A DNA stretch of 34,206 nucleotides from NCBI GenBank assembly GCA_937983065.1, contig CALKAL010000081.1:1-34206 (forward strand), read 5' to 3'. Positions 15,526 through 23,944 of the stretch are shown piece by piece. Below the pieces are notes generated by a model. It was given only the letters and a program-made list of their open reading frames with translations, was not told the DNA's origin and searched no databases. Source of the stretch: an uncultured Bacillaceae bacterium (GTDB lineage Bacteria; Bacillota; Bacilli; Bacillales; Alkalibacillaceae). The translations under genes and the position numbers were made by a program. Each line of letters opens with the position of its first letter. Position 1 is the stretch's first letter.

Positions 15526-16083
15526 ATGAGAGAAGATCAAGATCGTGTTAAAGTATTTTGGATCATCATTTTAATTATCGGTTTAATTATGGGGGTTATT
15601 TTAACTTTAATTGGTCCTAACATAGTGAATTTTGTCTTTTTTGAACACTCGAACAACTTCTTAGTCGTAACACCTTTTATTGCAAATATTTTAGTTGGGA
15701 TAGCAACGATTCTTTTTTGTGTAGCGAGTGCTTTTATGATTACCGAGAAAAAAGTAATCAAAGGTGTCGCAACAGTCGTGTTAATCACATCACTCGTTGT
15801 ACTCTATAGCGGATTTACGAACTACACGATTTTTTCAACAGAGGATATTACTGTTAAAACACCTTTTTCAAAAACGGTCTACGATTGGGGAGACCTTGAG
15901 GCTGCCTCAAAGACTAACATCATTGAAGATGAGAGAACCGGGGTAGACGCTATAGAATTTGAATTCACCTTTTCTAATGGTGAAATAATTGAAATAAGTG
16001 TCAACCCAGGTGGTGAAAGTTGGCGATTAAACCGACTTGAAAGCCATATCTCTAATAACGGGGTTAACCTGGTCGAACATTGA
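15526..16083 (+). CDS. Membrane protein of unknown function (185 aa)
   Basis: Three hydrophobic segments lie in the first about 100 residues (about 9-33, 45-70, 77-97). A hydrophilic domain of about 85 residues follows, probably outside the membrane, containing YDWGDLEAA and NPGGESWRLNRL. This resembles the layout of bacterial PH-like or YcxB-type small membrane proteins, but I cannot name a family. GGGGAG precedes the ATG. Its last 57 nt overlap the 3' end of the convergent pseudouridine synthase gene, and no terminator lies between them. Confidence 0.7.
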   Translation: MREDQDRVKVFWIIILIIGLIMGVILTLIGPNIVNFVFFEHSNNFLVVTPFIANILVGIATILFCVASAFMITEKKVIKGVATVVLITSLVVLYSGFTNYTIFSTEDITVKTPFSKTVYDWGDLEAASKTNIIEDERTGVDAIEFEFTFSNGEIIEISVNPGGESWRLNRLESHISNNGVNLVEH

Positions 16084-16929
16084 TTGTAATTCTTTTGGCA
16101 AATAAGCGATAAAAGTCATTTTTTTGTTTAGTAGCGGATGGATAAAAGTTAATTTTTCACAATGTAACGCTTGTCCGATAAAATTCGTGTTTTTTGCACC
16201 GTATAAATCATCACCGACAAGTGGATGGCCGATATGGGATACATGAACTCTAATTTGGTGCGTTCGGCCTGTCTCCAGCTTAAATCTAACTAACGAGTAG
16301 TCCCTATTTTGATGAATCACCTCAAAATGGGTAACTGCTCGTTTTCCATTTTCATTCACTATCCTTTTAATGATTGACTCATCGCTTCGGGCTATCGGTA
16401 AATTAATCGTCCCTTTATTGTCGTTCATCATTCCCTCAACAAGTCCGACATATTCTCGTTTAATTTGCTCAGGCTGTAACAGATGGTGGGCATAACGATG
16501 CTTAGCAATTAATACTAAACCTGAAGTATAGCGGTCAATTCGAGTAATGACATGAACGGTAAAAGGGATTTCATGCTCATCAAAATAATAAAGCAGGCCA
16601 TCGACTAACGTTGGGCGATCACCGTCATTCATAATCGCTAATCCCCGAGGCTTATGAAGTATCATATAATGTTGATCCTCATAGACGATATTTAATGGCA
16701 TTTTTACTTTTTTTAACCCTTTTCCCCGCTTCTCTTTTCCGAAAATAATGGTGAGATCATCTCCAGTTGCTAACGTTTTTCTTACCGTAACATTTTGACC
16801 ATTAACGAGCATTTGCCCATCTCGCTTAACTGATTTTAATAATCTATCTGAAAAAGCTCGTACGTCAACTAAATAGTCCCGTACGAGCCATCCATCGTAT
16901 TTACTTGAAATTTTCCAGCTTAACTCCAT
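16027..16929 (-). CDS. RluA/RluD-family pseudouridine synthase (YjbO-like)
   Basis: This 300-residue enzyme converts uridine to pseudouridine in rRNA or tRNA; the target is not known for YjbO. An S4-like RNA-binding region (about 15-65, with K-S-V-K-R-D-G-Q-M-L-V-N-G) precedes the synthase domain. The catalytic motif RIDRYTSG is at 130-137 with the catalytic D132, and the family motifs L-x-T-G-R-T-H-Q-I-R-V-H and P-L-V-G-D-x-L-Y-G are present. The ATG at 16929 follows AGGGAG at 8-nt spacing; the frame continues into nadK but that start is not credible. It lies 22 nt after nadK. The 3' end overlaps the convergent membrane-protein gene. Confidence 0.9.
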   Translation of the reverse strand: MELSWKISSKYDGWLVRDYLVDVRAFSDRLLKSVKRDGQMLVNGQNVTVRKTLATGDDLTIIFGKEKRGKGLKKVKMPLNIVYEDQHYMILHKPRGLAIMNDGDRPTLVDGLLYYFDEHEIPFTVHVITRIDRYTSGLVLIAKHRYAHHLLQPEQIKREYVGLVEGMMNDNKGTINLPIARSDESIIKRIVNENGKRAVTHFEVIHQNRDYSLVRFKLETGRTHQIRVHVSHIGHPLVGDDLYGAKNTNFIGQALHCEKLTFIHPLLNKKMTFIAYLPKELQSMFDQVNPVIRDMAFKSV

Positions 16930-16951
16930 TAATCGTAACTCCCTATAACTG

Positions 16952-17764
16952 TCAATCTGCACGTGAATCGCTAATGAATGAATCGTGGACTCTCTTCCAA
17001 AAAGGAAAAGGTCTAAATCTAGCAAAGCGCACTCTTTCTTTAGCAACACGACATTGGATACTATCAACTTCATTGAATGACATAGTCAAATGATCAATTG
17101 TAATAAGAAATGTCCGCTCATTTCTAGGGCGTAAAACTAATGTATGATGCTTCGGTAAAATTAATGGTGAGCCGACTGTTCGAAACACCCGGTTATTAAT
17201 CGATGCCATTTCAGTAATTTGAAGCGCTTCTAATGACGGATGAATAATTGCACCACCTAATGCTTTATTGTAAGCTGTTGACCCTGATGGAGTCGAAATA
17301 CATAATCCATCGCCACGAAAAGTTTCAAAATGCTCCCCTCTAATTTCTACATCTAAAACGACAGACCCCTCTGCTGTTTTAACAGATGATTCGTTAAGTG
17401 CTAAATAACGATGTTCTTTGTCATATTCTTTCGGTCGAATAATAATTTCTAACAGCGGATATTCAATCACTTGAAATGGAGTTCGAACGATTTCAATAAC
17501 TAACTTTTCAATTTCACTAGGAACCCAGTCCGCATAAAATCCTAAATGACCCGTATGTACACCGATAAAAGCCGTTTGATCAAGTCGGTGACAAAAACGG
17601 TGGAAAGCTTCTAAAAGCGTTCCATCTCCCCCGACTGAGATGACTAGATCTGGCTCTTCCTCGTTATATTCCATATTAAATTTCACTAAATAGCTTTTAA
17701 TTTTTTCTTCGATTTCCTTCGACGTTTGATCGCCTCGACATTGAATAAAAAACTTCATTCTCAT
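16952..17764 (-). CDS. nadK: NAD kinase
   Basis: This 270-residue cytoplasmic enzyme phosphorylates NAD to NADP. The nucleotide-binding motif GGDGT is at 45-49, the NE/D motif appears in ALNESSVK, and the glycine/serine motif S-T-P-S-G-S-T-A-Y is complete. It matches B. subtilis NadF closely in pattern and length (266). AAAGGAG lies 4 nt before the first ATG and 10 nt before a second ATG two codons later, so the exact start is open. It follows relQ by 17 nt and precedes the pseudouridine synthase, the same order as yjbM-yjbN-yjbO. Confidence 0.95.
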   Translation of the reverse strand: MRMKFFIQCRGDQTSKEIEEKIKSYLVKFNMEYNEEEPDLVISVGGDGTLLEAFHRFCHRLDQTAFIGVHTGHLGFYADWVPSEIEKLVIEIVRTPFQVIEYPLLEIIIRPKEYDKEHRYLALNESSVKTAEGSVVLDVEIRGEHFETFRGDGLCISTPSGSTAYNKALGGAIIHPSLEALQITEMASINNRVFRTVGSPLILPKHHTLVLRPRNERTFLITIDHLTMSFNEVDSIQCRVAKERVRFARFRPFPFWKRVHDSFISDSRAD

Positions 17765-17781
17765 TCGACTCCTTTGAAAAC

Positions 17782-18396
17782 TTAGTCACGTTTTCGCATA
17801 AAAACTTCTTGCGCTTCTCTTACTTCTTGCCTTATCTTTGACATTTCTTCATCCAGTCGAAAAGCCGCTTCTGCTGCACTTTTTAATCGTTGTTTTATAT
17901 CGGTCGGTATTTGACCAGAATACTTATAATTTAACGAATGCTCATTGATTGCCCAAAAATTCATCGCAAGCGTGCGGATTTGTATTTCTGCCAGTAGCTT
18001 CTTCTCCCCATAAATCGTTTCAACGGGATAACAAATCGTTATGTGATAAGAGCGATAACCACTATCTTTATTTTTTTCAATATAATCTTTCTCTTCGACG
18101 ATTGTGAAATCCTTTCTTTCACGAATCATCATGACGACTTCATAAATATCTTCTACAAACGGGCAAACGACTCTCAAGCCCGCAATATCATGTACTTCCT
18201 CTTCAATTTTTGATAATTGAATTTGTCTACGTTTTGCCTTTGCAATAATACTCGTAATCGGCTTCACTCGTCCCGTTACAAATTCAATCGGCGAGTGGCG
18301 GGATTCATAATCAAATTGCTTTCTCATCCCTTTTAATTTGATTTTCAACTCATCAACCGCTTGTGCGTACGGTGCTAGGAAAATATCCCATTTCAT
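17782..18396 (-). CDS. relQ: Small alarmone synthetase RelQ (SasB/YjbM)
   Basis: This 204-residue synthetase makes (p)ppGpp from GTP or GDP and ATP, without a hydrolase domain. The RelA/SpoT synthetase motifs are visible: HDIAGLR at 69-75, GYRSYH at 113-118, EIQIRT at 137-142 and NEHSLNYKY at 151-159. The C-terminal helix (about 170-204) matches the tetramerisation tail of RelQ. The ATG at 18396 has GAGG 9 nt upstream; a GTG seven codons earlier has no site. It is first of a three-gene minus-strand operon with nadK and the pseudouridine synthase. Confidence 0.95.
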   Translation of the reverse strand: MKWDIFLAPYAQAVDELKIKLKGMRKQFDYESRHSPIEFVTGRVKPITSIIAKAKRRQIQLSKIEEEVHDIAGLRVVCPFVEDIYEVVMMIRERKDFTIVEEKDYIEKNKDSGYRSYHITICYPVETIYGEKKLLAEIQIRTLAMNFWAINEHSLNYKYSGQIPTDIKQRLKSAAEAAFRLDEEMSKIRQEVREAQEVFMRKRD

Positions 18397-18526
18397 AGCC
18401 GTAATCCTCACTTTCACGAGCTAAAGTCATACACAAATCTATTGTAACACAATTTTGTATAAGCCATAATCTTTGAAGGAAGTTCTTTTTTCACCGATAA
18501 TAATAAATAAGTACGAGGTGAAATCA

Positions 18527-19090
18527 ATGCACGAAATTGAAATTGAATTTAAAAATAAACTAACTAAAAGTGAATATAATGGTTTAAAAAATAAATGGTT
18601 TCCGAGTGAACAACCGATCACCCAAATAAATCATTACTTCGAAACGGAAGATTTTCAGTTAAAAGAAAATCGGGCAGCGTTAAGAATTCGTGAAAAAAAT
18701 CGAACATTTATTGCGACGCTAAAAGAAGATCAAGGCGACTACTTTTTAGAAACTCATTTGCCTCTTTCTAAAAATGATTATCACGCTTGGATAGACGGTC
18801 ATATTTTAGTAAAAAATGATCTTTTTAATCGATTGAAGCAATTAAACATAGACATTGAGCAATTGAGCTACAAAGGATATTTAACGACACATCGGCTCCA
18901 AACAAAAAGAGATAAGATGATCATCGTTCTAGATCATAGTGAGTATAATGGACAAGAAGATTACGAAATTGAATTAGAGGCTGAAAATGAGGAGGAAGGA
19001 AAAAAATACTTCCGAAATTTCCTGTTAGAGCATCATATTAATGAACGGCCTTCGAAAAATAAAATAGAACGTTTTTTCGAAACATTGTGA
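18527..19090 (+). CDS. yjbK: CYTH-domain protein (YjbK)
   Basis: This 187-residue protein has a CYTH (adenylate cyclase/thiamine-triphosphatase) fold, a metal-dependent triphosphate tunnel. The signature E-x-E-x-K is at the very start (EIEIEFK, E3/E5/E7/K9), followed by R-x-x-L/A-R-I-R-E-K and the paired acidic strand YEIELEAE near residue 145. It matches B. subtilis YjbK (about 190). Members hydrolyse inorganic triphosphate or related compounds; the cellular substrate is unsettled. GAGGTG precedes the ATG. It is divergent from relQ, as in Bacillus; yjbL is absent between them. Confidence 0.9.
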   Translation: MHEIEIEFKNKLTKSEYNGLKNKWFPSEQPITQINHYFETEDFQLKENRAALRIREKNRTFIATLKEDQGDYFLETHLPLSKNDYHAWIDGHILVKNDLFNRLKQLNIDIEQLSYKGYLTTHRLQTKRDKMIIVLDHSEYNGQEDYEIELEAENEEEGKKYFRNFLLEHHINERPSKNKIERFFETL

Positions 19091-19185
19091 CTTAAACAAA
19101 TTATTTGCTACCCTTCGCTCTCGTTGTTAAAATAATGGAAGTACTTATATATTTTTTAAAAAAAGAAAAAGAAAGGGTGTTGGCG

Positions 19186-19569
19186 ATGGCTTACGAACGT
19201 GCAAACATATACGACGCCATTGGGGGAAGTGAAACAATTGATCGTTTAGTTGACGCTTTTTATGAACGGGTTGGCAAACACCCTGATCTTATACCGATTT
19301 TTCCTGAAGATTTAACTGAAACAGCTCGAAAACAGAAACAGTTCTTTACGCAATTTTTCGGGGGACCTCCATTATATATCCAAGAACATGGTCATCCTCG
19401 ACTAAGGGCAAGACATCTGCCTTTTCCAATTACTCCGACGAGGCGCGATGCATGGTTAGAATGTTTATCTGGTGCCCTCGATGAAGTGGAAATAGATGAG
19501 CCGTATAGATCTTCAATTTTTGAAAGATTAACGATGACCGCAAATCATATGATGAATACTCCTGAGTGA
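19186..19569 (+). CDS. yjbI: Truncated haemoglobin, group II (YjbI)
   Basis: This 127-residue haem protein binds oxygen or NO. Visible residues are Tyr B10 (Y26 in AFYERV), the proximal His H77 in RARHLPFPI, Trp G8 (W90 in DAWLECL) and the conserved F-F-T-Q-F-F-G-G-P-P segment, which together mark group II. The ATG at 19186 follows GAAAGGGTG at good spacing; the frame extends upstream to 19105 but without support. It lies directly before spxH, as in Bacillus, where the yjbI-yjbH order is conserved. Confidence 0.93.
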   Translation: MAYERANIYDAIGGSETIDRLVDAFYERVGKHPDLIPIFPEDLTETARKQKQFFTQFFGGPPLYIQEHGHPRLRARHLPFPITPTRRDAWLECLSGALDEVEIDEPYRSSIFERLTMTANHMMNTPE

Positions 19570-19598
19570 GACATACTAAGCGGAAAGGGGAAATCGAT

Positions 19599-20486
19599 GT
19601 GGGAAAAAAATCATCTCCAGCTTTTTACAAACTAACATCGAATGAGCCACACAATTTAGAAACGTACAATTTAATTAATAAACCAATCGAAATATATGCA
19701 TTCATAGATCCATTTTGTCCAAATAGCTGGTCTTTAGAAGGATACTTGAAAAAACTGATTGTTGAATATGGAAGCTATTTTAAATTAAGAGCGATTACTT
19801 CGGGTAATTTATATTCAATCAATCCGAAAGTACCTAAACGTAGCCAAAGTGAGAAACGAAAAAATACAGATAAATTCTCGGTAAAAAGTAACGATAGTGA
19901 GGCTAATGATCAAATTTCATCGATGTGGGAAGCATTACTCGCATTAAAAGCAGCAGAGTTACAGGGGCGCCGAGTGGGCTTGCGCTTTTTAAGAAAAATG
20001 CAGGAATATTACTTTCTTAACAAAGAGGATATTTCAAATCATGATGTCCTTATAGAAATAGCGGAAGGAATAAAGATTGATATCGCTGAATTTAAAAAAG
20101 ACTTAAATTCAAAAGTCGCAAAAAGGGCGCTTCAAAGAGATCTTAATTTAGCCTATGAGATGGAAATTGACGTCACACCTGCTCTCGTCTTTTTCAATTT
20201 GACAGATGATGAAGACGGTATAAAAGTCGCTGGCTTGTATGATTATGAAGTATATGTTGATGCTCTTTTTGAAGTGTTAAAAAAGAAAGTCAAGCCTGCC
20301 TTCAAGCCAGCCCTGATTGATTTTATAGCACAATTTTCCTTCGTTGAAACGAAAGAAGTTGCAGTTATTTATAATTGGTCCGTTGAGCAAGCAGAAAAAG
20401 AATTAAAGAAATTGTTAATAGCCCAAAAGGTTAAGCATATTCGTGTAAACCAAGGTAGCTTTTGGGAATATATTAGCGACAGATGA
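19599..20486 (+). CDS. spxH: SpxH (YjbH), ClpXP adaptor for Spx, with CxxS in place of CxxC
   Basis: This 295-residue protein of the DsbA-like thioredoxin superfamily presents the redox regulator Spx to ClpXP for degradation. The GTG at 19599 follows AAAGGGG at 8-nt spacing; longer frames overlap yjbI. The active-site-like segment reads DPFCPNSW, with C40 but Ser at 43, where Bacillus homologues carry CxxC. Known work suggests the cysteines are not essential for adaptor function, so the protein is probably still active. The C-terminal part ends with a helical domain (about 240-295). Its client Spx is encoded at 27332-27727. Confidence 0.9.
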   Translation: MGKKSSPAFYKLTSNEPHNLETYNLINKPIEIYAFIDPFCPNSWSLEGYLKKLIVEYGSYFKLRAITSGNLYSINPKVPKRSQSEKRKNTDKFSVKSNDSEANDQISSMWEALLALKAAELQGRRVGLRFLRKMQEYYFLNKEDISNHDVLIEIAEGIKIDIAEFKKDLNSKVAKRALQRDLNLAYEMEIDVTPALVFFNLTDDEDGIKVAGLYDYEVYVDALFEVLKKKVKPAFKPALIDFIAQFSFVETKEVAVIYNWSVEQAEKELKKLLIAQKVKHIRVNQGSFWEYISDR

Positions 20487-20553
20487 AATCTAATATTTCG
20501 ATAACATAATCCCACTTACCCTCCAATAAAATATTATATAGGAGGGAAGACAA

Positions 20554-20721
20554 GTGGTCATTATATTATGGATCGTATTACTTTTAGGGGCATTTATATT
20601 TAATTTACTCGGGCTTATGAATTTAGTCCCCCGCTTTGTCGCGTTACCTTTCTTTTTTATCGTACTATATATATTATTTTATAATATCTTTCAAAAAAAC
20701 TCCTACCGTCGATTTAAATAA
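20554..20721 (+). CDS. Small membrane protein (55 aa), unknown
   Basis: A GTG start at 20554 has GGAGGG 7 nt upstream, and the 55-codon frame ends in TAA at 20719-20721. The product begins MVIILWIVLLLGAFIFNLLG and has two hydrophobic segments (about 2-22 and 28-46) joined by a short loop with P26-R27, then a basic tail (QKNSYRRFK). It is not in a known family to my eye. The end lies inside the terminator stem, as is common for compact genes. Confidence 0.6.
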   Translation: MVIILWIVLLLGAFIFNLLGLMNLVPRFVALPFFFIVLYILFYNIFQKNSYRRFK

Positions 20722-20741
20722 TCGATAACGGTAGGAGTTTT
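20696..20741. terminator. Bidirectional terminator between the small membrane gene and pepF
   Basis: AAAACTCCTACCG pairs with CGGTAGGAGTTTT (13 bp), with CGAT/ATCG inside. The minus strand continues in a long T run (TTTTTTTGAAAG), serving pepF; the plus strand has TTTTAAT. Confidence 0.9.
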
Positions 20742-20752
20742 AATCTGTTTAA

Positions 20753-22561
20753 TTATTCATTTAGTAAACGTTCGAACTCATCTAATTTTTGTTCAAAAAC
20801 GTTTAATGCTGATAAAATAGGTTCTTTTGATGTCATGTCGACACCTGCTTTTTGTAACACGTTAATCGGATAATCGCTGCTACCAGCTTTTAAATAATCG
20901 ATATAACGATCTCTTGCCTCAGTACCTTCATCTAAAATTTTCTGAGCTAACGTTTGTGCAGCTGAGTAGCCTGTAGCATATTGATAAACGTAGTAATTCA
21001 TATAGAAGTGAGGAATTCTAGCCCATTCCAACCCAATTTCTTCATCAATGTTAACCTGATTTCCGAAATATTTTTTATTTAAATCATAATAAATAGATGT
21101 TAATTTATCCGCTGTTAAAGCTTCACCGCGCTGGTCTCTCACGTGGATATCATGTTCAAATTCAGCGAACATCGTTTGACGGTAAACCGTGGCACGGAAC
21201 CCTTCTAAAAAGTTATTTAACAAATAAAGCTTTTGATCTTTATCTTCTAATGTTTTAAGTAAATAATCATTCAAGAGCGCCTCATTTGCCGTTGAAGCCA
21301 CTTCAGCAACAAAAATTGAATAATTGCCGTAGCGCGGCTTCTGATTTTCCCTTGTGTAATAGCTGTGTAATGAATGACCTAACTCATGGGCTAATGTAAA
21401 TAAATTGTCAACATTATCTTGCCAGTTCATTAAAATGTATGGATTCGTCAAATAGCTTCCAGATGAATAGGCACCACTTCTCTTACCCTTTGTTTCAACC
21501 CAATCAATCCAACGCTTATCATAACCTTCTTGAACGATTTTTGTATACTCTTCACCTAATGGAGCAAGTCCTTTTAAAACATAGTCCTTCGCCTCATCAA
21601 TCGTCACTGTTATTTTTCCATCTACAAGCGGTGTATAAATGTCATACATATGAAGCTCATCAACATTTAAAACACGTTTTTTCAATTCCATATAACGGTG
21701 CAGTAATGGTAACTTTTCATTTATGGCCTCTACTAAATTATCATACACCTTCTCAGGAATATTGTTTTTATCAAGGGCAGCTGCACGTGCTGAACTATAA
21801 TTTCTCGCTTGGGCAAAGAAATTATCCTTTTTAACTTGTCCACTTAATGTTGCAGCAAAAGTGTTCCGGAACTTTCCGTATGTTTGATGCATCGCTAAAA
21901 ATGCATCCCTTCTTACGTCGCGATTTTTCGAGTCTAAAAAGTTACGATAACGACCATTCGTTAATTGTACTTCCTCACCATTTTCATCTTTAATCGTTGG
22001 GAATTCCAAATCTGCATTATCAAGCATACTAAATGCATTTGAAGGCGCAGAAGCTACCTCAGATACTTGTGCTAGTAATGCCTCCTCATTGTCGCTTAAA
22101 ACGTGAGGACGAGAGCGAATTATGTCGTTCAATGTTTTTTCATAATGTTTAAGTTCATCATTTTCACGAATGAACGCGTTAATTTCCTCATCTGTCATTG
22201 AAAGGATTTCAGGAGTGATGAAGCTAATAGCACTCAACATTTTAGTAATTAACGTATAAGCTCGAGCATTTTGATCTTGATATTTACTGTTTGCTGTATC
22301 TTGATCTGAGCGCATGTGAGAATAGCTATACAACTTTTCAATCCGAATAGATAGTTCATCTTCTAATTTTAACACTTGAAGTAAATTATCAGATGACTCC
22401 CTAATTTTCCCTTTAAAATCATTGACTTGAGTATAATCTTCTTGTAATTTGTTAAATTCTTCTTCCCACGCATCATCTGTTGGAAATATCGCTTCTAAAT
22501 CCCATGTTAAATGCTTAGGAACATCTTCGCGTAATTGCAATCCTTTGTTTTTATCAGACAC
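20753..22561 (-). CDS. pepF: Oligoendopeptidase F
   Basis: This 602-residue M3-family zinc metallopeptidase cuts oligopeptides of about 7-17 residues in the cytoplasm. The zinc motif HELGH is at 392-396 with the third ligand probably E420 in VAEVAST. The helical N-terminal PepF domain (about 110-180) and the C-terminal N-F-L-E-G-F-R-A-T and Y-V-Y-Q-Y-A-T-G-Y-S-A-A elements are present; the length fits the family. GTG is the start, with AGGAGG 8 nt upstream. It is followed by a bidirectional terminator. It lies between coiA and spxH as in B. subtilis (yjbF-yjbG-yjbH). Confidence 0.96.
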   Translation of the reverse strand: MSDKNKGLQLREDVPKHLTWDLEAIFPTDDAWEEEFNKLQEDYTQVNDFKGKIRESSDNLLQVLKLEDELSIRIEKLYSYSHMRSDQDTANSKYQDQNARAYTLITKMLSAISFITPEILSMTDEEINAFIRENDELKHYEKTLNDIIRSRPHVLSDNEEALLAQVSEVASAPSNAFSMLDNADLEFPTIKDENGEEVQLTNGRYRNFLDSKNRDVRRDAFLAMHQTYGKFRNTFAATLSGQVKKDNFFAQARNYSSARAAALDKNNIPEKVYDNLVEAINEKLPLLHRYMELKKRVLNVDELHMYDIYTPLVDGKITVTIDEAKDYVLKGLAPLGEEYTKIVQEGYDKRWIDWVETKGKRSGAYSSGSYLTNPYILMNWQDNVDNLFTLAHELGHSLHSYYTRENQKPRYGNYSIFVAEVASTANEALLNDYLLKTLEDKDQKLYLLNNFLEGFRATVYRQTMFAEFEHDIHVRDQRGEALTADKLTSIYYDLNKKYFGNQVNIDEEIGLEWARIPHFYMNYYVYQYATGYSAAQTLAQKILDEGTEARDRYIDYLKAGSSDYPINVLQKAGVDMTSKEPILSALNVFEQKLDEFERLLNE

Positions 22562-22594
22562 GATTTCAACCTCCTAGAATAAATGTACTACCTT

Positions 22595-23800
22595 TTATTT
22601 TATATGATAAAACGTTTTCTTAAAAGAGTTGTTTCGTTTATTTAATAATATTCTTAAATATTGCTCATCATCAGCAAGCGCTTTATTTAATGTTTTATGA
22701 AATTTGAACGACTTTATTTTTATAAATGTGAGATTTTTAGTTTGTCTTAAATAGCCTAATGTTATTAAATGACATAAAAATTGATAAGCTGGATGATTTT
22801 GAGGCGTCGGATAACAGACTGGGATATGTTGTTTAAATTCATCCTTTACTTGAGACCATACTTGGCCCCATTTAAAGCTCTCGCCAACGTTTAATGGATG
22901 AATGACATTTAAAACGATTTTTGATTGCCAAATATAATGAGGTGTGACATACATATGGGAATTTTGTACGGGTAAATGAATGACGGAAGGTAGATTTTGA
23001 GGATGTAGATGGTTATTATAAAGCTGTTGCACAAACCTTTGATCCGCTTTTGCTTGATAAACCCGTTGTTGATTACGGAAATTTCTTTTTTCCTTTAACC
23101 AATTTCGAAACAACATATTGTCATTTATTGTTTCAAACTTAAATAAAGATGGCCATGTTATGTTCATAATCTGTTTCCTGACAAGGTGGCAATAACCTTT
23201 ATTTTTAACGAGATAAAAATTCGATCCAATCGTGAACTGCCGTTTAAAAGGTTCATAGAATATAAGCTTAGATGTTTTGTTTAAGCTGTAATGATGAATA
23301 GCGGCTTTTAAAACTGTATTTAATTTTATCGCTGCGTTATGGAAATAAGATAAGTAGGAACTGCCAAAAATCCAGATTGGAATAATACCTAAAGAGAGGA
23401 AGCCATTCGTTCGTTCAATTAATTCATTAATTGAAATAGGTGCGCATTGATATTCAACGGCAACATATTTTTTCTTTACTTTTATAAGGAGATCAGCCCG
23501 TTGTTTAATAGATGGAAGATAATGTTCGATTGAAACGGGGACTTTTTGCTTTTTAAACCATTCATATAAATGTATCTTACCTTTTAAATGCGCTTCACTT
23601 TCGTTTTCATAGTTTGTACAGTGAGAATGTTTTAAATGGGCAAAATGAGGGGTAATAATTGAACCAGCCTTTAAAATAACAGGCTCTTTACAATCGGGAC
23701 AAAAAAGTGACATTTGCCGAATTGAATGTAATTGTTGGACGGTTTTATTGTATGCCACAACAACTCTACCTAATTCATCTTTTGCGACTAACAATGACAA
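22595..23800 (-). CDS. coiA: Competence protein CoiA (YjbF)
   Basis: This 401-residue protein is of the CoiA family, required for transformation recombination in competent Gram-positives. The N-terminus has a zinc-ribbon-like pair (FCPDCKEP and SHCTN) and the H-F-A-H motif; the nuclease-like core is RADLLIKVKKKYVAVEYQC (about 106-124), containing the catalytic D-(x)n-E-x-Q pattern. The start is one of two TTG codons near AAGGAG. The 3' end lies 33 nt before pepF. The C-terminal part is less conserved, as usual. Confidence 0.9.
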   Translation of the reverse strand: MSLLVAKDELGRVVVAYNKTVQQLHSIRQMSLFCPDCKEPVILKAGSIITPHFAHLKHSHCTNYENESEAHLKGKIHLYEWFKKQKVPVSIEHYLPSIKQRADLLIKVKKKYVAVEYQCAPISINELIERTNGFLSLGIIPIWIFGSSYLSYFHNAAIKLNTVLKAAIHHYSLNKTSKLIFYEPFKRQFTIGSNFYLVKNKGYCHLVRKQIMNITWPSLFKFETINDNMLFRNWLKEKRNFRNQQRVYQAKADQRFVQQLYNNHLHPQNLPSVIHLPVQNSHMYVTPHYIWQSKIVLNVIHPLNVGESFKWGQVWSQVKDEFKQHIPVCYPTPQNHPAYQFLCHLITLGYLRQTKNLTFIKIKSFKFHKTLNKALADDEQYLRILLNKRNNSFKKTFYHIK

Positions 23801-23874
23801 TCAGCTCCTTAAACACAATTTTTTATGCAAATGGATTAAGTAGACGATTTAATTTTAATTTAACTTGGGATTAA

Positions 23875-23924
23875 GGATGGAAGGATCGACAATGTCACTG
23901 GGGATGTGGCATCGTCGAACATCC
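23875..23924. other. Imperfect inverted repeat between coiA and cls
   Basis: GGATG pairs with CATCC and inside it TCGAC and ATG pair with GTCGA and CAT, with mismatches, around a 15-nt loop. Neither side is followed by a T run, so it does not look like a simple terminator. It sits in the 144-nt space downstream of cls and upstream of coiA (both minus strand), and could be a leader structure or RNA-processing site for coiA. Confidence 0.4.
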
Positions 23925-23944
23925 AATAAAAAGTAGGAAAACAA

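Noticed and set aside
21439..21834. A 131-codon open frame on the plus strand within pepF
   Set aside because: It covers the catalytic region of pepF on the other strand and has no binding site or protein-like pattern.
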